From the IMG/VR virus record IMGVR_UViG_3300037091_000310, positions 20,664-84,663 of that record: a DNA stretch of 64,000 nucleotides; one strand, written 5' to 3'. Positions 16,974-25,027 of the stretch are shown here, in pieces; the stretch's first letter is position 1, and the number at the start of each line of letters is the position of its first letter. Both the position numbers and the translations under genes were made by a program. This DNA comes from a virus. Under the pieces are notes generated by a model, which made no database searches, was not told the DNA's origin, and saw only the letters and a program-made list of their open reading frames with translations.

Positions 16974-18002
16974 ATGAAAATTAAGTACTCGTTCAAAACT
17001 GTTGAAAGTTTCCTCAAGGAGTACGTTAAAGACTATAAGGTATTGGGCAGCGGCGAATTAGCAATTAATTCGCCGTTCATGAGCGATACGACTTATGACT
17101 GTCATATAAACGTAGAGAAGGGAGCCTTCCATGATTGGGAATCTGACGAACATGGAAACATAGAGGACTTAGTCGCCATTATTCTTGAGACCGACGACCC
17201 CGATGAAGCCCGACGAACATTATTCAAATATGGCTTTGCTGATATTCAAATTCAAGACACCAGACCCCAAGAACCTTTAATCTTAGACACTAAAGAAATA
17301 ACGCTACCACCAAATACGTTAGCTTTTAGCAAGAAAGAAAAACGTGGCGGTATTAGAAATTTACAACTCGCACAAGCATTCTTAATGGAAAAACTTGTCA
17401 ACTATAAATTGGCCACTAGATATAACCTGCGATGGACAGAAAGTTCTTATATAGGCAGTGTAAAAGATCCAGCTAAAAAATATAATCTTAGCCGCAGAAT
17501 AATCATACCTACTTATGAAGATGGTAAATTAGTGTATTTTCAAGCGAGAGATTATACAGGCAAGAGCGAATTAAGATACAAGAATCCGCCAAAGGAATTG
17601 CAGCTCAAAAGTATCATAGTCCCATTTTATGACTTGATACTACCCAACGAAATTCTGTTCATAAGCGAAGGACCGTGGGAAGCTATTCAATATTCTGGAA
17701 CTTACATGTTAGGGCCCGTGATTTCTGATAGGCAGATATTTAAGATCAAAAAGAAAAATCCTAAAGCGATATATTTTGTGCCAGATAATGATGAGACTGG
17801 CCGAAGAAAGTTGATCAAAAACTTGGGTCACATAAAAAGTTTTCTCAGTTGTCCTATATACATCGTCAAGTGGTGGAAGAATGATTATGCAAACTTCAAA
17901 GATCCAATTGATGCCAAGATAAAGTTTGATGATTTAGTGAATGCTGACTTTATTGAGTTTGACCAATATACCGAACTCAAAATAAGGATGGGTAATATAT
18001 GA
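16974..18002 (+). CDS. DNA primase (DnaG/T4 gp61-type, Toprim)
   Basis: 342 aa, the length of T4 gp61. Toprim motifs: FISEGPWEAI (acidic Glu near 229) and FVPDNDETGRR (near 265-275), preceded by a IIPTYEDGKLVYFQARD module typical of DnaG-type primases. The N-terminal zinc-finger region is recognisable by pattern (SPF...YDCHINVEKGAFHDWESDEHGNIEDLV) but three of the four expected zinc ligands are missing, so the finger has degenerated or is held differently. It makes RNA primers with the gp41-like helicase encoded 2 kb downstream. Confidence 0.85.
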   Translation: MKIKYSFKTVESFLKEYVKDYKVLGSGELAINSPFMSDTTYDCHINVEKGAFHDWESDEHGNIEDLVAIILETDDPDEARRTLFKYGFADIQIQDTRPQEPLILDTKEITLPPNTLAFSKKEKRGGIRNLQLAQAFLMEKLVNYKLATRYNLRWTESSYIGSVKDPAKKYNLSRRIIIPTYEDGKLVYFQARDYTGKSELRYKNPPKELQLKSIIVPFYDLILPNEILFISEGPWEAIQYSGTYMLGPVISDRQIFKIKKKNPKAIYFVPDNDETGRRKLIKNLGHIKSFLSCPIYIVKWWKNDYANFKDPIDAKIKFDDLVNADFIEFDQYTELKIRMGNI

Positions 18003-18226
18003 AGAAAGATTTTACGAAAGAAGACGCACTTTTGACAAAATGGAAACCATTTTTACCACCATGGAAAATAACCCACAGAAAGAGTAAAAAGCGTAAGATA
18101 CTTCTACTGACAGCTCAATTACTTGATAATCAAGAAAAGTATATGAAAGGTTTACCGCCCCAAGGATCTTCATTACTTGAGTGGATGACCTCATTACATT
18201 CAGTGGAGCTCACAAATGAACGTTGA
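17999..18226 (+). CDS. Small basic hypothetical protein (75 aa)
   Basis: ATGA overlap with the primase stop. Basic central segment (THRKSKKRKILLLTAQLL). Overlaps the CYTH gene start by 11 bases. Unknown. Confidence 0.55.
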   Translation: MKKDFTKEDALLTKWKPFLPPWKITHRKSKKRKILLLTAQLLDNQEKYMKGLPPQGSSLLEWMTSLHSVELTNER

Positions 18227-18689
18227 AATCGAACGCAAGTTCCTTGTAAAAGGAGACGGTTACAAAAGCCTTAGATTTAAAATCTATCGTCAAGGATATC
18301 TCTCCACAGAAACGAAGCATACAGTAAGGGTGCGAACGGTAGGGCGAAAAGCCTTTATAACCATCAAGGGTAAAAGAGTTGGAATTAGTCGGACTGAGTT
18401 TGAATACGAAATTCCTTATAGTGATGCCAAAGAAATGCTTGAGTTTCTATGCGAAAGGCCTATCATAGAAAAGACGCGATATATTGTTAAATACGGCGAA
18501 CTGACTTGGGAAGTAGATGAATTCATGGGTGAGAACCAAGGACTTGTAATAGCAGAAGTTGAGCTCGAGAGCGAAGATCAAAAAATTCATTTGCCGCCAT
18601 GGGTAGGAGAAGATGTATCAAAAGATCCCCGCTATGCTAATTCTAATTTAGTGAGGAATCCTTACAAATCATGGCCGACAAAGAATTAA
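18216..18689 (+). CDS. CYTH-domain triphosphatase-like protein
   Basis: 157 aa. Starts NVEIERKFLV, the ExExK signature of the CYTH/triphosphate-tunnel metalloenzyme fold, followed by RQGYLSTETKHTVRVR, KAFITIKGK, RTEFEYEIP and VDEFMGENQGLVIAEVELESE, which supply the basic and acidic residues of the tunnel. Relatives hydrolyse inorganic triphosphate, thiamine triphosphate or RNA 5' triphosphates, or make cAMP. A phage RNA 5'-triphosphatase is an attractive guess beside an RNA ligase at 37 kb, but the substrate cannot be read from sequence. Confidence 0.85.
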   Translation: MNVEIERKFLVKGDGYKSLRFKIYRQGYLSTETKHTVRVRTVGRKAFITIKGKRVGISRTEFEYEIPYSDAKEMLEFLCERPIIEKTRYIVKYGELTWEVDEFMGENQGLVIAEVELESEDQKIHLPPWVGEDVSKDPRYANSNLVRNPYKSWPTKN

Positions 18690-18907
18690 CACTTGCATTA
18701 CTTAAAGCAAGAGAGTGGATAAAAATAAGAGGTGTGCTAGTTCAAGTCTCACAAGAATATTCGCCTGACGGCATTGGAAGATTTCATGTAGATTTCATGA
18801 CCACTAATATGGATTCACAACAACGATTGGGTCAGCTCATCTATCAAAATGTAATGCCATATAGTCCAACTAAAGAAACTGAACTCTGGATTATTAAAGT
18901 TGATTAG
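18671..18907 (+). CDS. Hypothetical protein (78 aa)
   Basis: ATG 18671 overlaps the CYTH gene end by 19 bases. Alpha/beta composition: helix LALLKAREWIKIRG, then strands VLVQVSQEYS and FHVDFMTT. Unknown. Confidence 0.55.
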   Translation: MADKELTLALLKAREWIKIRGVLVQVSQEYSPDGIGRFHVDFMTTNMDSQQRLGQLIYQNVMPYSPTKETELWIIKVD

Positions 18908-18926
18908 TAAGAAGGTTACTATTTTG

Positions 18927-19091
18927 ATGCTTAGAGGCTTACACTGTGGAAACTGTCGGCACTTAGCACACATAGTAAGTGCAGTCGGTACCGGCTACTT
19001 ATATCATTGTGAAAATAAAAAGTCTCGGCGACCAACGATGTCGTTAGAGGAAGCACGTTATCCGTGTAGCCATTGGAAAAAAGTTAAGTAA
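18927..19091 (+). CDS. Cys-rich mini-protein, CxxC...C...C family (54 aa)
   Basis: Start placed at ATG 18927 (GAAGG 11 bases upstream); a TTG at 18900 is in frame. Ligand pattern C-x2-C ... C ... C-x-H-W: HCGNCRHL, YLYHCENK, YPCSHW. The same layout recurs in at least six other small proteins in this window (19180, 23845, 27513, 27734, 29677, 46441). Probably a zinc-binding mini-domain; function unknown. Confidence 0.55.
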   Translation: MLRGLHCGNCRHLAHIVSAVGTGYLYHCENKKSRRPTMSLEEARYPCSHWKKVK

Positions 19092-19179
19092 TTACTTTTA
19101 CGATTGTTGTAAGTGTAAGAATAGCGCACAGCCGTTAGATGATATAGGCTTATACTGTCGAGCGAAAGAAAAAGACGTA

Positions 19180-19410
19180 TTGCCGTCTCAAAAAAAGTGC
19201 GAACATTATGCGGAGTATACATTGACTAAGAAAGAGTTCACAATAGGAGTTCTCAAAGATGAGTTGTGGTGTTGTTTATGTGTGCGTGGAACGGTAATTG
19301 CAAAGCCGGGCTCTCCTATTTATTGCACTATACATAATAGAGATGTGGCAATAAAATCACCACCATGCAAAAATTATTGCGATTGGAGAGGACCTATAAA
19401 AAATGAATGA
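19180..19410 (+). CDS. Cys-rich mini-protein, probably two zinc modules; start uncertain
   Basis: The first canonical start in frame is TTG 19180, but the frame is open upstream to 19048 and encodes another module of the same family (YDCCKCKNSAQP ... LYCRAKEKD, between 19090 and 19175), then KKCEHY, and a second module WCCLCVRG ... YCTIH ... PPCKNYCDW. The true start is probably upstream with a non-standard codon or a small sequence change; as annotated the first module is cut. Overlaps the next gene by 8 bases. Confidence 0.45.
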   Translation: MPSQKKCEHYAEYTLTKKEFTIGVLKDELWCCLCVRGTVIAKPGSPIYCTIHNRDVAIKSPPCKNYCDWRGPIKNE

Positions 19411-19900
19411 TCTAAAATTCAATTGGCTTGGTGAAGGAATGCACTATGGACAAGACACTCACTTCTTTTGCCTAACAGCTTTTAACATTGACCTTATATA
19501 TTCAATCAATAAAAGAACTAAAATGTCAGACGGCGAAGAGTCGTTTGTAATAAATCGAGTAACACAAAAAAGTATAGGTAATGTCAACAAGAATAGAAGT
19601 ATAGATGAAACTATAAACAATGTCTTTTTAATAAAAACAGATGATGCCTTTCATAGGAAATTCAAACATAGTTACTATTTGCTTAAGTTTGTTACAGATA
19701 CTAATGTTATTACGATAGGTAAATATTCAGATAACACTGCTAGTAGTTCTTTTTATCTAATCTGCGGTACTGACTATATAAATCTATTAGCTGATACTAA
19801 AAAAGTTGAGTCAGCCGACGATATTAGAGAAACAGCGTTCAAACCACTTATGTGTGTGTTTGATCGCAACGAAATGACTAAGGAACTGCTTCGAGATTAA
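19403..19900 (+). CDS. Hypothetical protein (165 aa)
   Basis: Starts MNDLKFNWLGEG. Beta-rich middle (YYLLKFVTDTNVITIGKYS) and helical C-terminus. Lies directly before the replicative helicase; no family recognised. Confidence 0.6.
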   Translation: MNDLKFNWLGEGMHYGQDTHFFCLTAFNIDLIYSINKRTKMSDGEESFVINRVTQKSIGNVNKNRSIDETINNVFLIKTDDAFHRKFKHSYYLLKFVTDTNVITIGKYSDNTASSSFYLICGTDYINLLADTKKVESADDIRETAFKPLMCVFDRNEMTKELLRD

Positions 19901-19917
19901 GGAGATAAAGTTAGCCC

Positions 19918-21186
19918 ATGAAAGAAAGTTTAAACCTTGGAACACTTGAACATTTGATCTTAAACTACTCTACAAAAGATCAAAGCTTCTGGTTGAAAGT
20001 ATTCGAAAATCTAAAACCCGCCTTCTTTGAGAAGGACGATAATAAGAAAGTCTTTACATTCTTTAAGAACTATTTCGGTAAGTACAAACAAATACCTGCT
20101 CGACAAATAGTTGCAAACGAATTAAGAGACGTAGATGCATCTACATTATCGGTTATTTATGAAGCACCTACCGAAGACGCAAAACAATACATATACGAAA
20201 AGACTCTTACCTTCATAAAAGAGAGTATGATGAAAGAGGCTTTTATGAAGTCTATCGACATTCTAGAAAAGAATGGTAAGGATAAGTTTGACGAAATAGA
20301 ATCTGAAGTAAGAAAAGTCGTTAGATTCAATATGGATGTCTCGCTTGGTATTAGACTATCAGACGTAGATACCAGATACGAAAAGATCAAATCACTTGAG
20401 ACAGAAAGAATACCCACTGGTTTCCCTCAATTAGACGCTTTACTCCATGGAGGATGGGGACGTAAAGAGTTATTTGCCTGTGCAGCGCCTCCAGGAATTG
20501 GTAAATCAATCTTCTTAGCTAATTGGGCAGTTCAAGCTATGAAGCACGGACATAACGTTCTAGTCTACACACTAGAAATAGCAGAAGAGCGATTGTCAAT
20601 GAGGCATGATGCTATTCTAACTAAAATACCAGTAGACGAATTGATATTAGATATTGATGCAATCAAAGCAAAGTATAAGATGTTTGCCAAAGTGTCTAAA
20701 GCTGACATGCAGATAAAAGAGTTCCCAACTAAGGGTGTCAGCATAAACCAATTGAAGTCGCATTATGAACAACTAAATCTATATGAGGGTTTTGAACCAG
20801 AAATAATCTTTGTAGACTATGCTGGTCTATTAAGACCGTCCTTCAGAGTAGGAGATAACTACGAAGATTTAAGAACCATCTTTGAAGAACTAAGAGGTTG
20901 GGCGGTAGAGTTAGACATTCCTATCGTTACAGCTGCTCAAACAAACCGAAAGAGCATAGACGAAAAAGGTGGAACAAAAGAAATCATTACAATGGCTCAA
21001 GTAGCTGACTCACTTGGTATTACCCAAACCCTAGACGTCTTTATGACTATAACACAATCAAGAACTGAAAAAGAAGAAGGCCGAATCAATTTGTATATAG
21101 ATAAAAGCCGTAACGGAGAATCTTCAAAATCCATCGAGCTAAGCATAGATTATAAGAACTTCATAGTAGAGGAGTTAGGAATATGA
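19918..21186 (+). CDS. Replicative DNA helicase, T4 gp41 / DnaB family
   Basis: 422 aa, similar in size to T4 gp41 (475 aa). N-terminal helical domain, then RIPTGFPQLDALLHGGWGRKELF (the DnaB lead-in), Walker A APPGIGKS (about 190-197), YTLEIAEERLSMR (motif H1a), Walker B IIFVDYAGLL, and TAAQTNRKS (motif H3). The C-terminal arm TQSRTEKEEGRINLYIDKSRNG matches the DnaB H4 loop. As a hexamer it unwinds the fork and stimulates the primase encoded at 17 kb. RBS AAGGAG at 19900-19905, before the ATG. Confidence 0.93.
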   Translation: MKESLNLGTLEHLILNYSTKDQSFWLKVFENLKPAFFEKDDNKKVFTFFKNYFGKYKQIPARQIVANELRDVDASTLSVIYEAPTEDAKQYIYEKTLTFIKESMMKEAFMKSIDILEKNGKDKFDEIESEVRKVVRFNMDVSLGIRLSDVDTRYEKIKSLETERIPTGFPQLDALLHGGWGRKELFACAAPPGIGKSIFLANWAVQAMKHGHNVLVYTLEIAEERLSMRHDAILTKIPVDELILDIDAIKAKYKMFAKVSKADMQIKEFPTKGVSINQLKSHYEQLNLYEGFEPEIIFVDYAGLLRPSFRVGDNYEDLRTIFEELRGWAVELDIPIVTAAQTNRKSIDEKGGTKEIITMAQVADSLGITQTLDVFMTITQSRTEKEEGRINLYIDKSRNGESSKSIELSIDYKNFIVEELGI

Positions 21187-21419
21187 TAGAATTCGAAGAA
21201 AGCAAGAGAGTGGATAATAAGCCTATTTCTCAGTTAGTTAATCGCGAAACTGGAAAACGCTACATTGATATGGACGACCTATTACATTTCTTGGATAATG
21301 TTGCTTTTCGAAGTGAAGGCTATACTGGCCCACAAGTCGTAGAATTCCTGAAGCAGCGCCTGACAGTTATGATGTCAGGTCAAGACGACAAATGTTGTTA
21401 TGAGTTATTTAGTCTCTAA
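21183..21419 (+). CDS. Hypothetical protein (78 aa)
   Basis: ATGA coupling with the helicase stop. Contains LVNRETGKRYIDMDDLLHFLDN and a helical C-terminus. Its end overlaps the next start by 20 bases. Unknown. Confidence 0.55.
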   Translation: MIEFEESKRVDNKPISQLVNRETGKRYIDMDDLLHFLDNVAFRSEGYTGPQVVEFLKQRLTVMMSGQDDKCCYELFSL

Positions 21420-21660
21420 GGAAGAAGCACTACTACTCTTAAAAGGCTGGCAAAAATCTCATCCACCAAAAGACGGTAGAGACTTTGTAGGACTTTGGTC
21501 TGACAGAGAACCTCATCTTTTATTTTGGGATAAAAATAATGAGACTTGGTCTGGCGTAACTAAAGACGAATATGAAGAGCCAGAGTATTGGCGTGAGTTG
21601 AATGCCACTGAGAATAAAAGATTAGAAAAATGGACGAAGTTCCTTGATAAATGGTCATGA
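21400..21660 (+). CDS. Small Trp-rich protein with KEExxxLLK N-terminus (86 aa)
   Basis: MSYLVSKEEALLLLKGWQ, then a Trp-rich segment (FVGLWSDREPHLLFWD). It resembles the next gene in layout (KEEV/A-x2-LLK, short loop, G-x-W), so the two are probably paralogues that arose by tandem duplication. Unknown function. Confidence 0.55.
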   Translation: MSYLVSKEEALLLLKGWQKSHPPKDGRDFVGLWSDREPHLLFWDKNNETWSGVTKDEYEEPEYWRELNATENKRLEKWTKFLDKWS

Positions 21661-21935
21661 CAAAAGAAGAGGTCATAAAACTTTTAAAATTAAAAGGCAG
21701 CGAACCACCACACGATAGATCCTTTCTAGGTCGTTGGTTTATTCGAGACGCGACTTTTCGTATTGAAAAGGGCACTTATCATTGTACTGAGAGGTGGGTG
21801 ACCCACATAATTCATTGGGAGAATGGTGAGTGGTGGTCAGATGATTCAGCTTATCCGTGGAGAAAACCAGAGGGTGGATGGAGAGAAATAGAAGAAGGAG
21901 ATGAATACGATGAAGAATGGTATGAAGGCAGATGA
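21651..21935 (+). CDS. Small Trp-rich protein with FRIEKGTYHCTE segment (94 aa)
   Basis: ATG 21651 or 21657 (MTKEEVIKLLKLKG). After the N-terminal helix, residues around 37-48 read TFRIEKGTYHCTE, identical to the start of the protein at 50165. The rest is Trp/Asp/Glu-rich with an acidic tail (EIEEGDEYDEEWYEG). A mosaic small protein; unknown function. Confidence 0.55.
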   Translation: MVMTKEEVIKLLKLKGSEPPHDRSFLGRWFIRDATFRIEKGTYHCTERWVTHIIHWENGEWWSDDSAYPWRKPEGGWREIEEGDEYDEEWYEGR

Positions 21936-22263
21936 TATAAAACCAGCTTGGGAACTTGACCCAAAAGACATAACTAAAAGATTGCTAAAGGATATACCGA
22001 GCGGACTTCGCTATACTCAGAAAGATAAAGAGCGAGCTATAGATGAGGCTTTCAGTGCTTGTGCCTTCGGTAGTATGCAGAATGGAGTACCTGGTGAAAT
22101 CATTAACCATCTATCCAAAGAAACTCGCGACATACTACAACATTGCACATCGCAAGATTGGATGCACAGAATACCGACTTGGCTTGACAACGATAAAAGC
22201 CTTGATGCACAAATTCGCAGAATGGCGCCGAATTGGAATAAAAAGAATGGACGACGAAGGTAG
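21910..22263 (+). CDS. Hypothetical protein (117 aa)
   Basis: AAGGAG at 21895-21900 fits ATG 21910 (MKNGMKADDIKPAW) better than the ATG at 21901, which touches the RBS. Helical protein with GEIINHLSKETRDILQHC and a basic Asn/Lys/Arg end. Overlaps the preceding and following genes. Unknown. Confidence 0.55.
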   Translation: MKNGMKADDIKPAWELDPKDITKRLLKDIPSGLRYTQKDKERAIDEAFSACAFGSMQNGVPGEIINHLSKETRDILQHCTSQDWMHRIPTWLDNDKSLDAQIRRMAPNWNKKNGRRR

Positions 22264-22714
22264 TGTTTGGTTTCACGGGACCGATACCAAAAAGAAGTAT
22301 CTCTCAATACTAAAAAGTGGGTTCAAACCTTATACTTATTTTACACCATACCTTGATACAGCTATCGGATATGGTGGGAAATATGTATTTGCTATTTACT
22401 TTGAAAAGAACCCTACTAAGTACTGGGAATGGAGAAATACCGAAATAATCCCGCCTGACAGAATCTTACACGTCAAAGAATACTCCTACACCGTTAAATA
22501 TATCAACGAAGCTGCTCTTAAAGAACAACACCATTCTGATCTTTTAGAAAGAAATCCTGGTAAAATTATTTGCCCAAAATGCGACGGTCACGGCGAACAT
22601 AGACCTAAGAAATATAGACTTCAACACATATACAAAATCGGGGGTGGATCTTTCAGGACCAGAAAAGACAAATGTAATATTTGTGAAAACTGTAACGGAT
22701 ATGGAGTAGTCTAA
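22247..22714 (+). CDS. ADP-ribosyltransferase-like protein with DnaJ-type zinc finger
   Basis: 155 aa from ATG 22247; the frame is open far upstream but that part overlaps the previous gene in another frame. Residues 7-60 (SVWFHGTDTKKKYLSILKSG, then TPYLDTAIGYGGKYVFAIYF) follow the ADP-ribosyltransferase core: His in the first strand (FHGT), helix ending in GF, and a Tyr/Thr-A-x2-Y helix before a hydrophobic strand. The C-terminus has CPKCDGHGE and CNICENCNGYG, two CxxCxGxG-like DnaJ zinc-finger repeats. It might modify a host protein or nucleic acid using NAD+. The fold call is by eye; the third catalytic residue is not clear. Confidence 0.55.
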   Translation: MDDEGSVWFHGTDTKKKYLSILKSGFKPYTYFTPYLDTAIGYGGKYVFAIYFEKNPTKYWEWRNTEIIPPDRILHVKEYSYTVKYINEAALKEQHHSDLLERNPGKIICPKCDGHGEHRPKKYRLQHIYKIGGGSFRTRKDKCNICENCNGYGVV

Positions 22715-22729
22715 AGTCAAGATAATTTC

Positions 22730-23011
22730 ATGGTTAAGCTTGGCCGCTGGTACAAAGACGAATACAATGAATATACAATGCCTCTCGTTGTTGATATACT
22801 GAAAGATAAACTAACTGCTATTATTTCTTTACCAGATACTAGAAACTCAGACTCTGAAAAACTTAATTACATTTTAACAGATAGATACACCGACACCTTC
22901 GGCCTAATGATAGGTGAGATGCCAAAACTACAATCTAAAAGTTTCTCTAGAAAATTGCCCAGAAAGACAATGCGAAAGGCACTCAAAGCTATATTTACGG
23001 GGAAAGCGTAA
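22730..23011 (+). CDS. Hypothetical protein (93 aa)
   Basis: ATG 22730 shortly after the previous stop. Basic C-terminus (SFSRKLPRKTMRKALKAIF). No clear Shine-Dalgarno sequence. Unknown. Confidence 0.5.
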   Translation: MVKLGRWYKDEYNEYTMPLVVDILKDKLTAIISLPDTRNSDSEKLNYILTDRYTDTFGLMIGEMPKLQSKSFSRKLPRKTMRKALKAIFTGKA

Positions 23012-23033
23012 AGATAAATATAAGGAGACTCTC

Positions 23034-23339
23034 ATGACACTTTACGGTTTACTGTTACAAAATTTGACTGACTTAAATGAAATGCATGCAGTTCCAGGCC
23101 CAGGTGGATTAAGGCACGGACGTGGGGCAGCTGGACACTTAAGAGGTTTTGAAAAATCTAAACCACCTGCAGGTATGTCTGGTAAAGATTGGCACATTGG
23201 AGATAAGTGGATGAGCTATGAAGAAGCTCAATTATATCTCAAAGACAAACTGAAACGATCTGTTCCAGAAAAAGAACTTGACCACATGGACGTAGATGAA
23301 ATGGTCGCTAAAACAAAGGAACTGGCTTTAAAATTGTGA
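23034..23339 (+). CDS. Hypothetical protein with Gly/His/Arg-rich segment (101 aa)
   Basis: TAAGGAG RBS fits ATG 23034; earlier in-frame starts overlap the previous gene. Contains VPGPGGLRHGRGAAGHLRG near residues 22-40, followed by a helical domain (MSYEEAQLYLKDKL). Possibly a structural or internal virion peptide; not recognised. Confidence 0.55.
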   Translation: MTLYGLLLQNLTDLNEMHAVPGPGGLRHGRGAAGHLRGFEKSKPPAGMSGKDWHIGDKWMSYEEAQLYLKDKLKRSVPEKELDHMDVDEMVAKTKELALKL

Positions 23340-23623
23340 AATTGTCAGAAGCTCTTTTTCTAGAAATGAACGTAGAGTCTCCTATTAACCCACTAGGCTC
23401 ATATCCTGGTCCCGGATATGCAAGTCCTGGCTTTAAATTCAATACGCCTCAAACTCCAGTTACTTCGCAAGGTGCAGACAAAGAAGCTTATAAATATTAC
23501 GGGAAAAGATACCCTATTCCTAAGAAAAAGAAGAAAGAAAAAAGAAAGAGGGGCGTAGATGAGATTGATAAACTATCAACAGATATTGATGCGCCAGGTA
23601 ATGGCTTCGGATCAATGTATTAG
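23336..23623 (+). CDS. Hypothetical Pro/Gly/Lys-rich protein (95 aa)
   Basis: GTG start overlapping the previous stop (GTGA). MKLSEALFLE, then a Pro/Gly/Tyr-rich stretch and a strongly basic KKKKKEKRKR run. Its first residues match the next gene (MKLAEAIG), suggesting a shared N-terminal module. Low complexity; unknown. Confidence 0.5.
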   Translation: MKLSEALFLEMNVESPINPLGSYPGPGYASPGFKFNTPQTPVTSQGADKEAYKYYGKRYPIPKKKKKEKRKRGVDEIDKLSTDIDAPGNGFGSMY

Positions 23624-23631
23624 GAGTTAAT

Positions 23632-23817
23632 ATGAAGCTAGCAGAAGCTATAGGAACAATCCCTACACCAAACAAGATGAATGAACCATACTTGAACTTC
23701 GGCACTCATATAGAAAAACCCCGTAAGAGACCTAAGCCGTTGCGCCGACGTCTCAACCCACTCAAGGCAGCGACTCGCCTACCCAACATAAAACCTGCTC
23801 CACTCGAAGGCTATTAA
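23632..23817 (+). CDS. Small basic Pro-rich protein (61 aa)
   Basis: RBS AGGAG, ATG 23632. MKLAEAIGTIPTPNK, then a Pro/Arg/Lys-rich body (KPRKRPKPLRRRLNPLK). Shares its start with the upstream gene. Possibly DNA-binding or virion-internal; unknown. Confidence 0.5.
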   Translation: MKLAEAIGTIPTPNKMNEPYLNFGTHIEKPRKRPKPLRRRLNPLKAATRLPNIKPAPLEGY

Positions 23818-23827
23818 CTATCGATTC

Positions 23828-23836
23828 TATAATATA
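23828..23836 (+). promoter_or_regulatory. Candidate promoter, TATAATATA
   Basis: TATAATATA at 23828-23836, 8 bases before the ATG at 23845, which has no Shine-Dalgarno sequence. Same box as at 16963. If it is a -10 element the mRNA would have a leader of only a few bases. Confidence 0.45.
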
Positions 23837-23844
23837 GTCCACTA

Positions 23845-24108
23845 ATGGACGCGAACAAACTAAAAAAACTTAAGGAAATCAAATACCAGATTCGGAAATG
23901 CTGTGGAACATGTAAGCACGCTAACTTCCCCGCGAATGATTGGTCTACCTGCCAATTTCACACATATCAACATCAAAAACATACAGTAGAAATGAGAAAC
24001 TTATCTGTCAACAGCTATGGATATTGTCCCAGCTTTGAGTGGAGTGAGTTTTATCTAAAGGCTGAACTCGGTCTTTGGTTGAGCTTTACTGAAGGAAGTG
24101 AAACATGA
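23845..24108 (+). CDS. Cys-rich protein, CxxC...C...C family (87 aa)
   Basis: Helical start, then RKCCGTCKHANFP, STCQFH, and YGYCPSFEW: the same C-x2-C ... C ... C-x2-[FW] layout as the mini-proteins at 18927, 27513 and 46441. Probably one zinc ion. No Shine-Dalgarno sequence at its start. ATGA overlap with the next gene. Confidence 0.6.
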   Translation: MDANKLKKLKEIKYQIRKCCGTCKHANFPANDWSTCQFHTYQHQKHTVEMRNLSVNSYGYCPSFEWSEFYLKAELGLWLSFTEGSET

Positions 24109-24482
24109 CAAAAACAAAGATCGTTCTTGCAACTGGAGCTGGATTATTTGTAATTCTTTTCTTCTTTTTGGTTATATGTTTTCCAAGGCCATTTCCAACT
24201 GAAACTCAGCAATTTTCAGAAATCCAAAAATCAATCGACGAGAACGAAAAGAAACTCCAAGAAGCCGAGCAAGGCGTGTGGAACATTCAAAGGGATTTGT
24301 GCAATCTTACTCTTCAGATTTGGGTGACGGATATGATTCGTCATCATCAAACTTTTTCTCTCACACACATTGAGACTATAGAAGATTTTAGTCCAATGAC
24401 CGATTGGATGGCTTTATTGGACAGTTGGGTTCTTTGGCTTCAAAAGAAAATCATCATCAGAGAAGTTTCGAATCCAGTTTAG
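24105..24482 (+). CDS. Membrane-anchored protein with coiled coil (125 aa)
   Basis: N-terminal helix at about 6-28 (IVLATGAGLFVILFFFLVI) with positive residues before it, then a coiled-coil-like segment (IQKSIDENEKKLQEAEQ) and an aromatic C-terminal half outside the membrane. The layout would fit an inner-membrane spanin, but no lysis cassette surrounds it, so this is only one option. Confidence 0.55.
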   Translation: MTKTKIVLATGAGLFVILFFFLVICFPRPFPTETQQFSEIQKSIDENEKKLQEAEQGVWNIQRDLCNLTLQIWVTDMIRHHQTFSLTHIETIEDFSPMTDWMALLDSWVLWLQKKIIIREVSNPV

Positions 24483-24491
24483 TATTAATTT

Positions 24492-25016
24492 GTGGAAAAG
24501 GTCAATCTCCCAGAAATGCAGAAAGGTGCTTGGAAGGTAGAACGTTTCACTACCGACCGAACTGATTGGAGTTCACTCTTTCATGGAAGGGCAGTTCCAG
24601 TTGGCGAAACCTATACGCGCCTCATGCGAGACAATGTTCTAGTAATGTCGGACACTCCTGCTGAAATGCACGACCATCGAGATCCTGTCGATTTTGCAAG
24701 AGGCTCCTGTCTTTTGAGTGGACTTGGCCTTGGAATGGTTTTGAAAAACATCCTGCTCAAGCCATATGTTACAGATGTAACAGTGATAGAAGTCTCTCAA
24801 GATCTGATCGACCTTATTTCGCCTTTCTACATTGATCCACGAGTCACAATCATTTGTGCAGATGCTTTAGCCTACAGGCCGCCCAGAGGCAAACACTACA
24901 ATATGGTCTGGCATGATATCTGGGACAACATCTGTGAAGACAATCTTGAGAGCATGAAAAAGCTCAGAATGAAGTACGCAAGGCGAAGTGATTGGCAAGG
25001 TTGCTGGGCTCAATAG
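24492..25016 (+). CDS. SAM-dependent methyltransferase / spermidine-synthase-like protein
   Basis: 174 aa with a GTG start (a later ATG at 24516 is possible). LLSGLGLGMVLKNIL (motif I, GLGLG) and VTVIEVSQDLIDLI (motif II, acidic residue binding the ribose), then VTIICADAL and MVWHDIWD, match the Rossmann fold of spermidine synthase-like proteins. Short for the family, and the C-terminal part is reduced. It may methylate or aminopropylate a small molecule; the substrate is unknown. Confidence 0.7.
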   Translation: MEKVNLPEMQKGAWKVERFTTDRTDWSSLFHGRAVPVGETYTRLMRDNVLVMSDTPAEMHDHRDPVDFARGSCLLSGLGLGMVLKNILLKPYVTDVTVIEVSQDLIDLISPFYIDPRVTIICADALAYRPPRGKHYNMVWHDIWDNICEDNLESMKKLRMKYARRSDWQGCWAQ

Positions 25017-25027
25017 GAATGCAAAAG

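Noticed and set aside
24105-24482. Inner-membrane spanin (Rz)
   Set aside because: It has a helix and a coiled coil, but no overlapping lipoprotein (Rz1) gene and no lysis cassette nearby.
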